Part shown: piece after piece, positions 8,307 to 14,632 of the stretch
How positions within the stretch are numbered: position 1 is the stretch's first letter
Layout: every line of letters begins with the position of its first letter
Source of the DNA: an uncultured Lachnospiraceae bacterium
Lineage (GTDB): Bacteria; Bacillota; Clostridia; Lachnospirales; Lachnospiraceae
Direction of reading: 5' to 3'
NCBI GenBank assembly: GCA_946538445.1
Contig: CAMNGO010000012.1
Location: forward strand, 1-22,560
DNA length: 22,560 bases
Notes under the pieces: generated by a model
What the model was told of the DNA's origin: nothing
Seen by the model: the letters and a program-made list of their open reading frames with translations, nothing else
Databases searched by the model: none
Made by a program: the position numbers and the translations under genes

Positions 8307-8816
8307 TCAGTCGAACTGGCCTCTCATCTTTGAGAGGGCTTTCTTGTGGATGATCTTCACATTTGCATAGGACATCTTCATCTTGACTGCGATCTCCTTC
8401 AGAGTGAGGTTACTGTAATAATGTAAGATGATCAGATCACGCTCCCGGTCGGCCAGGCTTTCCAGGGCATCTGCCAGCTGATCCAGCATCTCCGCCTGAA
8501 TGATGTCCGCATCCAGTTCCTGACTGTCGACGAGGCTTAAGGGCATCATCCCTTCTGCGCCGTCATCGGAAGGAATCTCTGAGTGTACCTTTCTGGTGCG
8601 GTAATAATCTGTCACCATCCTGGAGGTTACCGTGTATATCCAGGAAGAGAGGGCGGATTTCTCCGGATCATACCGGTCCAGGTTCTCATAGATCTTCATG
8701 AAGATATCTTCCACCAGGTCTTCCACAGCACTGGTATCCGCGACCTTTTTCCGAACGTAGGCCGTCACCTTATTCTTATATTCTGCATAGATATAGTTAA
8801 AATCCCGAAATTCCAT
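8307..8816 (-). CDS. ECF-type RNA polymerase sigma factor
   Basis: 169 residues, the two-domain size of an extracytoplasmic-function sigma factor. Region 2 spans about 8-75 (VEDLVEDIFMKIYENLDRYD, then SWIYTVTSRMVTDYYR, the -10 recognition helix). Region 4 spans about 112-165 (LADRERDLIILHYYSNLTLKEIA, then MSYANVKIIHKKALSKMR, the -35 helix). An acidic linker (SEIPSDDGAEG) joins them. The start has GGAGAGATAAGG directly upstream and lies 2 nt after the stop of mini-protein 2, so translation is probably coupled. No zinc-finger or membrane anti-sigma gene is present. It presumably reads the two matching promoters at 8210 and 9187, whose CGTA element fits this class; no copy precedes its own operon, so autoregulation is not seen. 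No convincing terminator follows; the next 60 nt are A-rich. Confidence 0.93.
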   Translation of the reverse strand: MEFRDFNYIYAEYKNKVTAYVRKKVADTSAVEDLVEDIFMKIYENLDRYDPEKSALSSWIYTVTSRMVTDYYRTRKVHSEIPSDDGAEGMMPLSLVDSQELDADIIQAEMLDQLADALESLADRERDLIILHYYSNLTLKEIAVKMKMSYANVKIIHKKALSKMRGQFD

Positions 8817-8818
8817 CC

Positions 8819-9088
8819 TTATCTCTCCCCGTCGCCTTCCATATGGCCTGCATTCTTTCTGATCTTCTCCATGATGCGCTGGAACTGGTCCAACTCAGTG
8901 ACATCATTCGGATCCTCTTTCTGATATGCTTCTTTGGAACCGGCTGCGTTTACAAAAAAGAGATCATCTTCATCCAGCTCCTGGCGGGAGCTTCCCAGAT
9001 ATTTGGATTCGGTCCTTCTTATCATAGAAGAAAGTCGTTCATTCTCCTCAAATCTCTGATAATCAAACAGTTTTCTGATATTTTTCAT
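8819..9088 (-). CDS. Leader-like mini-protein 2 (FDYQRFE...NAAG family), coupled to the ECF sigma
   Basis: Paralogue of the protein at 7890, with no named family recognised. The ATG at 9088 with AGGGTGA upstream gives 89 residues; a GTG at 9097 adding three residues is possible. The shared N-terminal block (RKLFDYQRFEENERL then MIRRTESKYLG) and the leader-like block (ELDEDDLFFVNAAGSKE) are conserved, again with L, D, L and V at -12, -8, -7 and -4 from the AA pair. Its tail is longer, about 37 residues, with a probable helix (ELDQFQRIMEKIRK) and an acidic end. Its stop is 2 nt from the sigma start. It could be an exported peptide, or a soluble anti-sigma or sensor whose removal by the exporter frees the sigma factor; the sequence does not decide. 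Confidence 0.75.
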   Translation of the reverse strand: MKNIRKLFDYQRFEENERLSSMIRRTESKYLGSSRQELDEDDLFFVNAAGSKEAYQKEDPNDVTELDQFQRIMEKIRKNAGHMEGDGER

Positions 9089-9133
9089 GTTCTTCACCCT
9101 ATTCTGATCTATGGTTATTATATCTGATTTAAT

Positions 9134-9162
9134 ATTATATCATTAATAGGCAAGTCATTCCA
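9134..9162 (-). promoter_or_regulatory. Possible SigA-like promoter of the sigma operon
   Basis: Minus strand TGGAAT (9157-9162), 17 nt, TATAAT (9134-9139). A second TATAAT lies just downstream. The -35 is poor; only the -10 is convincing. Confidence 0.4.
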
Positions 9163-9186
9163 TGTATTTTTATTTAAAATAATTTT

Positions 9187-9210
9187 ATCCCTCCCCCGGA
9201 ATCCTTCGTA
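9187..9210 (+). promoter_or_regulatory. ECF-type promoter (copy 2) of the 49-residue peptide gene
   Basis: ATCCCTCC (9187-9194), 10 nt, TTCGTA (9205-9210), then GTGTAA after 7 nt. It matches the promoter of mini-protein 1 on the other strand without gaps, including the three T/A bases before ATCCCTCC. It lies 56 nt upstream of the peptide start. Confidence 0.72.
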
Positions 9211-9266
9211 GTATATAGTGTAAATGAAAATAACAACGAAACATTTTTATAGAGGAGGAAACAACA

Positions 9267-9416
9267 ATGAGAAAATTATTCGGTATGATCAAAAAAGCAG
9301 GCAAATTTATCGTAGAATCCTTCGCCTACTATGACAAGGTGACCTTCGAGGCAAATCAGGCCAACCGCCTTTACTGTTTCCCGACCATGGGCATCCCAGG
9401 AGGCTTTGCTTATTAA
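9267..9416 (+). CDS. 49-residue cationic peptide, unknown family
   Basis: A short gene easily missed by length cut-offs. ATG 9267 has AGAGGAGG 8 nt upstream and the frame ends at TAA 9414-9416. Residues 1-24 (RKLFGMIKKAGKFIVESFAYY) look like a basic amphipathic helix. Residues 25-49 hold one cysteine (C37) and a Pro/Gly-rich aromatic end (CFPTMGIPGGFAY). Net charge is about +4. GG at 45-46 lacks the L/E/L spacing of a C39 leader and would leave only three residues, so it is probably not a leader site. It has a promoter matching that of mini-protein 1, a strong ribosome site and a strong terminator, which together argue that it is real and well expressed. It could be a leaderless antimicrobial, a pheromone or an intracellular regulator. 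No modification enzyme is nearby. Confidence 0.72.
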   Translation: MRKLFGMIKKAGKFIVESFAYYDKVTFEANQANRLYCFPTMGIPGGFAY

Positions 9417-9435
9417 TCAATAAAATTCATGAAAG

Positions 9436-9467
9436 AAACCAGGCTGATGTCAGCCTGGTTTTCTTTT
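9436..9467 (+). terminator. Intrinsic terminator of the 49-residue peptide gene, shared with queC
   Basis: Perfect stem AAACCAGGCTGA / TCAGCCTGGTTT (9436-9461) with a T-rich tail (TTTTCTTTT). It is convergent with the end of queC (9470); on the minus strand a weaker T tail also follows. Confidence 0.9.
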
Positions 9468-9469
9468 CG

Positions 9470-10168
9470 TTATTCAGCTGATGTCTTGCTTAAGGCCGGA
9501 TCAGAGACTCCGTTGGCAGCAAATGCTTGGGCCCTGTCGATACAGGTCCCGCACCGTCCGCAAGGGACCTCTCCCCCTTCATAGCAAGACCAGGTTAATT
9601 CATAAGGCACCTTAAGCTCGAGACCCATTTTTACGATCTCCGCCTTGTTCTTATTTACGAAAGGAGCCTCGATCTTCAGCTGCCGGCCTGATCCTTCCCA
9701 GATAGCCTGCCCCATGGCCTGGTTAAAAACCGGGGAACAATCGGGGTAGGCTGCCCCGGCGGCATCATCAGCGTGCGCCCCATAGAAGATAACCTGGCAG
9801 TCCTTGCTCAGGGCGATGCTGGCAGCACTGGACAGGAAAAGGCCGTTCCGGAAAGGCACATAGGTGCTCACCGGTTTTTCCCCTCCTGTTTTCTCTATCT
9901 GCTCCCCATAGCTTTCTTCCGGGATTTCCTCGGTGGACTGCTGCAGAAGGGAACAATTACTGTATTGAAAGATCTTCGTCAGATCGAGAAACAGCTGCTC
10001 CACCCCATAGTAGCGGGCCACATCCACAGCTGCCTGGATTTCTTTGTCGTGTTTCTGTCCGTAGGAGATTGACAAGGCAATCACATTTTCCCTGCCATAT
10101 CTGCTGACAGCAAGTCCTAATGCCGTGGTGGAATCCACCCCGCCACTGGATAATACCAATGCTTTCAT
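9470..10168 (-). CDS. queC: 7-cyano-7-deazaguanine synthase QueC
   Basis: Converts 7-carboxy-7-deazaguanine to preQ0 using ATP and ammonia, the last step encoded in this operon. 232 residues, normal size. The N-terminal PP-loop is SGGVDS at 8-13. The C-terminal zinc site is C195 (SCYEGGEVPC), C203, C206 and C209 in PCGRCGTC. The start has GTAGGAGG 7 nt upstream, 11 bp after the folE stop. Last gene of queD-queE-folE-queC. Confidence 0.97.
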   Translation of the reverse strand: MKALVLSSGGVDSTTALGLAVSRYGRENVIALSISYGQKHDKEIQAAVDVARYYGVEQLFLDLTKIFQYSNCSLLQQSTEEIPEESYGEQIEKTGGEKPVSTYVPFRNGLFLSSAASIALSKDCQVIFYGAHADDAAGAAYPDCSPVFNQAMGQAIWEGSGRQLKIEAPFVNKNKAEIVKMGLELKVPYELTWSCYEGGEVPCGRCGTCIDRAQAFAANGVSDPALSKTSAE

Positions 10169-10179
10169 TCTCTTTCCTC

Positions 10180-10749
10180 CTACTTAAGATAGATCTGGAA
10201 GGCAGGATCGTCCTTGAACTTACCGCGCAGTTCCGCAGTGAATGTTTTCGTGTTGTTCTTCTTGATACCCCGGGCCGTCACACAGCTGTGGCATCCTTCG
10301 ATGAGAACCGCCACATCCTCCGAGCCTGTGACCTCCGTCATGATATCGGCGATATCCTGGCCAATCTTTTCCTGGATCTGCAGTCTCCGTCCTACCATAT
10401 CACAGATGCGGGCGATCTTGGACAGGCCGATCACTCTGTCCGTGGGAAGGTAGGCCACCGTGGCTTTCATATCATACATCAATGCCATATGGTGTTCACA
10501 ATAAGAAAACATGTCGATATCTTTCATCACCACAACACGTCCTCTGTCTCCCACGTCCATCCCCTCTTCGAAGGTCTTGCCGAACATCTGGGCTATCTCG
10601 TGGTTTGTATAGTTCATCCCTGCAAATACTTCTTCATACATCTTGGCAACCCGGGCCGGTGTCTCCAGCAGCCCCTCACGGTCCGGATCATCGCCCAGGG
10701 CGATGAGGATCCCGCGGATGTGCTCTTCGATGGCTTTTTTATCAATCAT
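10180..10749 (-). CDS. folE: GTP cyclohydrolase I (FolE, type I)
   Basis: Converts GTP to 7,8-dihydroneopterin triphosphate, the entry substrate for QueD (and for folate). 189 residues. Zinc ligands are C84 and H87 in SYCEHHMAL and C156 in CHSCVTARG; GLSKIARI and QEKIGQDIAD are family signatures. AGGAGGGG lies 8 nt before ATG 10749, and the queE stop is 1 nt away. Its place inside the queuosine operon suggests it supplies deazapurine synthesis first; whether it also serves folate synthesis cannot be told without the rest of the genome. Confidence 0.96.
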   Translation of the reverse strand: MIDKKAIEEHIRGILIALGDDPDREGLLETPARVAKMYEEVFAGMNYTNHEIAQMFGKTFEEGMDVGDRGRVVVMKDIDMFSYCEHHMALMYDMKATVAYLPTDRVIGLSKIARICDMVGRRLQIQEKIGQDIADIMTEVTGSEDVAVLIEGCHSCVTARGIKKNNTKTFTAELRGKFKDDPAFQIYLK

Positions 10750-10750
10750 A

Positions 10751-11407
10751 CTAGACGCCCCTCCTCTCTGGATCCCAGATCACTTTATGCATCTGGATCT
10801 GTAATCTCGCGTTATTTATCTGATGTCGGATCATATAATCCACCATGTCTGCCGGCTCGATCTTTCCGAAAACCGGGCTGAAGTAGACATGGCATCGGTT
10901 GATCAGATCATAGTTTTCTATCATTTCCACTGCCCTGTCCATATCTTCCATGGAGCCGCAGACAAACTTCACCGTATCTTCTTTCTGAAGGACCAGGAAG
11001 TTATCGGGAATCATGGCATGTTCCCACAGGCTGGATGGCAGTTTATAATCCATAGTAAAGACAGGCCGATTTTCGTCGGAAAACCTTTTCAGGTCCACCG
11101 CCCCGTTGGTCTCCACCTCAACCCTCAATTCTCCATCTTCCGTCAGGAGTTTCAGGAGTTGGTTCATATCCTGCTGCAGCAGGGGTTCTCCCCCCGTCAG
11201 GGTCACATTTTTGATCTTCGTGGATTTTACATAGTCATAAAGGTCCCGGGGTGTCTCCTCCACATAGGGGCAGTCCGCTTCATTTGCCCACATGGTATCA
11301 CAATAACTGCATCGGAGATTGCACCCCTTGAATCGAAGAAAGACAGCCAGTTCTCCCGCTCTGGGCCCTTCTCCGTTAATGCTGATGAATTTCTCTGCAA
11401 CTCTCAT
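10751..11407 (-). CDS. queE: 7-carboxy-7-deazaguanine synthase QueE
   Basis: Radical-SAM enzyme that contracts CPH4 to 7-carboxy-7-deazaguanine. 218 residues. The iron-sulfur cluster cysteines are C29, C33 and C36 in KGCNLRCSYCDT, a standard CX3CX2C. NGEGPRAGELAVFLRF precedes it and the SAM-binding TLTGGEPLLQ follows. The ribosome site is modest (AAGAGG close to the ATG), and the gene starts 9 nt after the queD stop, so coupling is likely. Confidence 0.97.
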   Translation of the reverse strand: MRVAEKFISINGEGPRAGELAVFLRFKGCNLRCSYCDTMWANEADCPYVEETPRDLYDYVKSTKIKNVTLTGGEPLLQQDMNQLLKLLTEDGELRVEVETNGAVDLKRFSDENRPVFTMDYKLPSSLWEHAMIPDNFLVLQKEDTVKFVCGSMEDMDRAVEMIENYDLINRCHVYFSPVFGKIEPADMVDYMIRHQINNARLQIQMHKVIWDPERRGV

Positions 11408-11416
11408 GGCCTCTTA

Positions 11417-11839
11417 TCAACTCTCCTGGTATGCCGCGCAGTTATTGGGGGTCTCATAGACCTCCACCCTGTGGACATTCAGACCTTCCTCTTCTAATTT
11501 CTTATAAAAATAACAGGCAAAATTCTCGGCAGTGGGGCGGAAAGGAACCTCATAAATCTTGAAATTCTCTTCCTTAAAAGCCAGAATGGTAGCCGGTTTC
11601 AGCGATCCCTTCTCATAGATGAGACAATGGTCCAGCTCATCACAGTAAATCTTCAGGATATCCTTCAGATCTCCGAAATCCACCAGCATGCCACGGGTCT
11701 GCTGGCCTTTTCCTAAGGTCTGGCCTTTGATCTCTGCGATCACTTTCCAACGGTGCCCGTGGATGTTTCTACACTTGCCCTCATAGCCCTCCAGAAAATG
11801 GGCCGCGTCAAAATTACCCTGCGTCTTCAGAAAATACAT
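11417..11839 (-). CDS. queD: 6-carboxy-5,6,7,8-tetrahydropterin synthase QueD
   Basis: Converts dihydroneopterin triphosphate to CPH4. 140 residues. Zinc ligands are H14 (FDAAHFL), H27 and H29 (NIHGHRW); catalytic C23 is in GKCRNIHGH. AGGGGG precedes the ATG. First gene of the operon, directly behind the preQ1-I riboswitch and its terminator, so its expression should drop when preQ1 is plentiful. Confidence 0.96.
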   Translation of the reverse strand: MYFLKTQGNFDAAHFLEGYEGKCRNIHGHRWKVIAEIKGQTLGKGQQTRGMLVDFGDLKDILKIYCDELDHCLIYEKGSLKPATILAFKEENFKIYEVPFRPTAENFACYFYKKLEEEGLNVHRVEVYETPNNCAAYQES

Positions 11840-11861
11840 AGATCCCCCTAATTAAAAAGCA

Positions 11862-11893
11862 TAAAAAAGTCCCATGGGCAGACCACGGGACTT
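11862..11893 (-). terminator. Riboswitch-controlled terminator ahead of queD
   Basis: On the minus strand, an 11-bp stem (11883-11893 with 11867-11877, one G-U pair), a 5-nt loop, then a run of T. The 5' arm TTAAGTCCC can instead pair with AGGGCTTA at the aptamer's 3' end, with one bulged base, giving a plausible antiterminator. Confidence 0.85.
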
Positions 11894-11913
11894 AAGCATT
11901 TCATATTCCATAA

Positions 11914-11957
11914 GCCCTAGTTTTGTTTAACGACAGGATGGTACAAGCGAACTGTCG
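11914..11957 (-). ncRNA. preQ1-I riboswitch aptamer
   Basis: P1 stem CGACAG / CTGTCG (11952-11957 with 11930-11935 region), loop TTCGCTTGTACCATC, then the A-rich tail GTTAAACAAAACTAGG. This closely follows the known preQ1-I pattern, in which loop ACC pairs with the tail AGG to form the pseudoknot. An extra hairpin (AAGAG / CTCTT) lies just upstream. Position and downstream queD-queE-folE-queC support the assignment. Confidence 0.85.
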
Positions 11958-11998
11958 GCCACGGAAAGAGCAATCGGAACTCTTATCATGACTGGGGA

Positions 11999-12027
11999 AT
12001 TATAACATGGCAGGCATTATTTTTCAA
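11999..12027 (-). promoter_or_regulatory. SigA-like promoter of the queuosine operon
   Basis: Minus strand TTGAAA (12022-12027), 17 nt, TATAAT (11999-12004). The start of transcription falls just ahead of the riboswitch. Confidence 0.8.
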
Positions 12028-12054
12028 GTGGGAATCAAAATTCTTGCCTCCTGG

Positions 12055-12828
12055 CTAGATTTCATTTCTCCACACCACATAATGCCGGTCGATCCATTTG
12101 ATGAGGGCAATGCCCGCCAAGGCGATCATGGTCAGGAGGAAAACCGATGCATAGACGGCAGGGCCGTTCATGCGGGTCACCATCAGTTTACTGTAATAGC
12201 CCAGTCCCCGGGTGGCCCCCAGCCATTCCGCCACAGCAGCTCCTACCACTGCCCAGGGGAAGGTGATCTTCAGGGAGGTCATGAGATTCGGCAGGGCTGT
12301 GGGAAGTTTGACCTCCCGGAATATCTGCCGGCTGTTTCCCCCGTAAGTATCCATCAGCTCCAGCATCTCCCGTCGGCTAAGCCGGAGTCCGTCGTAGGTG
12401 TTGACGGCAATGGTGAAAAAGGTCCCCAGGATGATGGCCAGGATCCTTGCTCCCAGGGTATAGCCAAACCACAGGACAAAGAGCGGGGTGATGCACATCA
12501 CCGGAATCGTCTGGGTCAGAAGGATCAGGGGGTAGATAATTGCCTCCAGAACCGGGGACCGGTCCATGAGGATGGCGCAGAACACCCCGATAAGAACCGA
12601 CAGGAGAAATCCTGCCAACACGGCCACCAGGGTAGCTGGCATCTGTTGGATCAGCAGGGTTCCCCTCAGGTCCCAGAGGCAGCGCAGGATGCTGACCGGG
12701 CCGGGCAGGATATGCTCGATCCGGATGATCCGGGCCAGGATCTCCCATAAGATTAAAAGCAGGGCAGCTGTTGATATGGCCCACCGGTTATTTTTCCACA
12801 TAGACATACTCACTTGCATCCGGTTCAT
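12055..12828 (-). CDS. ABC transporter permease, ThiX/SsuC-like (second permease)
   Basis: Membrane subunit of a thiamine-precursor type importer: 257 residues, about six helices, with the permease coupling segment EVKLPTALPNLMTSLKI and the family end EWLGATRGLGYY. The start at 12828 lies inside the substrate-binding protein gene (41-bp overlap), with AAGGA 10 nt upstream; internal ATGs at 12819 and 12807 are alternatives. It is the last gene of the TPP operon and a clear but diverged paralogue of the permease at 13873. The two probably form a heterodimeric channel, rather than the usual homodimer; a separate substrate role is less likely because only one ATPase and one binding protein are present. 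Confidence 0.85.
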   Translation of the reverse strand: MNRMQVSMSMWKNNRWAISTAALLLILWEILARIIRIEHILPGPVSILRCLWDLRGTLLIQQMPATLVAVLAGFLLSVLIGVFCAILMDRSPVLEAIIYPLILLTQTIPVMCITPLFVLWFGYTLGARILAIILGTFFTIAVNTYDGLRLSRREMLELMDTYGGNSRQIFREVKLPTALPNLMTSLKITFPWAVVGAAVAEWLGATRGLGYYSKLMVTRMNGPAVYASVFLLTMIALAGIALIKWIDRHYVVWRNEI

Positions 12829-13813
12829 TCTTCAGTAATCCTTTTTCCACCAGCCACGCGGTGTTCCGGTTCCAGACTTCGGGTTCCATAGAGAGAAACT
12901 TCTTCCCGGAATCCTGTTCCATCTTAAGCAGGATGTCGAGAGATTTCTCCTCAACCTCCCGGTTTAAGGCATAGTTTTCCGCATCTTCATGAGCAAAAAG
13001 TACATCAAGGCCGGTCTTGGGGTCTGCCACAACATCATCAAATCCTTTTCTGCAGGCATTCAGGAATCCCTGGTAGAGTTCCGGGTCTTCCTCCATGGCA
13101 CTTTTTCCTGCCACCATGATGATCTCGTACTGGTCCGGAACCCCGAAATCCTGGAGTACCCAATAATCCACCTCATATCCGGCGTTTTGCATCTCCATCA
13201 CTTCATGGTTGATCATACCGCCGCAGACAGCGTCCACATTTTTGCTGATCAGAGAAGTCTCCACATCAAAGCCTACGTCAATCAGCTCAAAATCCTTCTC
13301 CGTAAGACCGGCGCCTTCCGCACAGGCGATGATCATCTGCCGTAAGGGCTCCGACCCGGTATAACCGATCTTCTTGCCTTTAAAGTCCGCAGGAGAAGTC
13401 ACGTGATTCTCCTTCAGAGCTATCATACAGTTGAGAGAGCCCTGGGTAATGGCACCTAAAGCCTTGATATCCATCCCTTCATCAGCATAGCCGATGGTGG
13501 CATCATTCATGTAGCTGATTCCAACCTCCGCCTTTCCGGCTGCCGGGAAAGTCAACCCGTCGGAAGCACCGGCAGGGGCGATCAGCTCCACATTCAGGCC
13601 TTCTTCTGCAAAGTATCCCTTCTCCTGGGCCACATATAAGAAGGAGTGGATGGCGTTGGGATACCAGTCCAGAATCACCCGGAAGTCTTTCAGGCCTTCC
13701 TCTTTCCCGGAGGAGGTATCCTCCGATGATCCTTTGCCTGAGGAGGCACAGCCGCTTACCATCATAAGCAAGGCAAGAAGCAGACAAGTTATTGTACACA
13801 GTTTCTTTTTCAT
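12788..13813 (-). CDS. ABC transporter substrate-binding lipoprotein, NMT1/THI5-like (ThiY-like)
   Basis: Extracellular lipoprotein that presents a pyrimidine thiamine precursor to the importer. ATG 13813 has GGAG 8 nt upstream; a further in-frame codon at 13876 lacks one. 341 residues with signal peptide and lipobox MVSGC (C22), then a Ser/Gly/Glu linker and the NMT1 fold: LDWYPNAIHSFLYVAQEKGYF, a hallmark of the family, and GKKIGYTGSEPLRQM. The eukaryotic CCCFC catalytic motif of Thi5 is absent, so it binds and does not synthesise. TPP control and TenA in the same operon point to HMP or formylaminopyrimidine as ligand; the exact ligand is inference. Confidence 0.88.
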   Translation of the reverse strand: MKKKLCTITCLLLALLMMVSGCASSGKGSSEDTSSGKEEGLKDFRVILDWYPNAIHSFLYVAQEKGYFAEEGLNVELIAPAGASDGLTFPAAGKAEVGISYMNDATIGYADEGMDIKALGAITQGSLNCMIALKENHVTSPADFKGKKIGYTGSEPLRQMIIACAEGAGLTEKDFELIDVGFDVETSLISKNVDAVCGGMINHEVMEMQNAGYEVDYWVLQDFGVPDQYEIIMVAGKSAMEEDPELYQGFLNACRKGFDDVVADPKTGLDVLFAHEDAENYALNREVEEKSLDILLKMEQDSGKKFLSMEPEVWNRNTAWLVEKGLLKNEPDASEYVYVEK

Positions 13814-13872
13814 TTTTATTTCTCCTTTCCTTACAAGAATATCTATTGGATATGCATCTGATATGCTTATTA

Positions 13873-14613
13873 TCATTTCATCCAGGTGACCACCAGGCCC
13901 TCCAGGCCCCGGATCAAAGCCATGAAGACAAGAGCGGTAACCGATATGATCACCAGAGGAGCCAGCAGTCCCGCGGCATCCAGGCTCATCATCCTTATCC
14001 GGCTGTAATTACCCAATCCACCCGGTGCACCGAACCATTCTGCCACCGAGGCTGCAACGATGGCCCATGGAACACCGACTTTCAGCGATGTAAAAAAATA
14101 AGGGAGAGCCGTGGGAACCTGCAGATAGATCAATTCCTGCCATCTGTCCCCTCCGTAGGTCTTCAGCAGTTCTCTGTTTTCTTTCCTCACCGCCTTAAAT
14201 CCGTCAAATACATTGACGGTGATGGAGAAGAAGCTCATCACCACCACCAGAAATACCCTCATCTTCTCCGTATATCCAAGCCACAGCACAAAGACCGGGG
14301 CAAGGCAGATCACGGGAATGGTCTGGGAGAAGACCAGAACAGGATAGATGGCTTTCTCCAGTGGCAGGCTGAGATTCATCAGCACAGCCAGAAAGAGTCC
14401 CAGGGTGATGGAGATCAATGTCCCTATACAGACCACTCTCATAGTTATAGGGAAATGTACCAGCATAAGTTCCGGCAGATTCTCCGCCAGGTGTTTAAAG
14501 ACCTGTATCGGAGACGGCAGGATATAGGCGGCATCGATGGCCATGGCGATCCCCTGCCAGAGGAGCAGGAGGCAAAGGCCAAAGGCCAGACCGTACATTT
14601 TCTTTTTCATCAT
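13873..14613 (-). CDS. ABC transporter permease, ThiX-like (first permease)
   Basis: 246 residues, about six helices; coupling region YLQVPTALPYFFTSLKV and family end EWFGAPGGLGNYS. It lies 19 bp after the ATPase gene and 59 bp before the binding-protein gene. It is related over its whole length to the permease at 12055, with the same LTQTIPVxC / FSQTIPVIC and LWxGY segments, so the pair arose by duplication. Part of the TPP-controlled importer. Confidence 0.87.
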   Translation of the reverse strand: MMKKKMYGLAFGLCLLLLWQGIAMAIDAAYILPSPIQVFKHLAENLPELMLVHFPITMRVVCIGTLISITLGLFLAVLMNLSLPLEKAIYPVLVFSQTIPVICLAPVFVLWLGYTEKMRVFLVVVMSFFSITVNVFDGFKAVRKENRELLKTYGGDRWQELIYLQVPTALPYFFTSLKVGVPWAIVAASVAEWFGAPGGLGNYSRIRMMSLDAAGLLAPLVIISVTALVFMALIRGLEGLVVTWMK

Positions 14614-14632
14614 AGTTTTATCCTATCCTTAT

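Noticed and set aside
9309..9416. GG at residues 45-46 of the 49-residue peptide as a C39 leader cut
   Set aside because: The -4, -7 and -12 positions are not the hydrophobic/acidic pattern required and only three residues would remain.
12007..12750. 247-codon plus-strand open frame opposite the second permease
   Set aside because: Shadow of a membrane protein gene; no family features.
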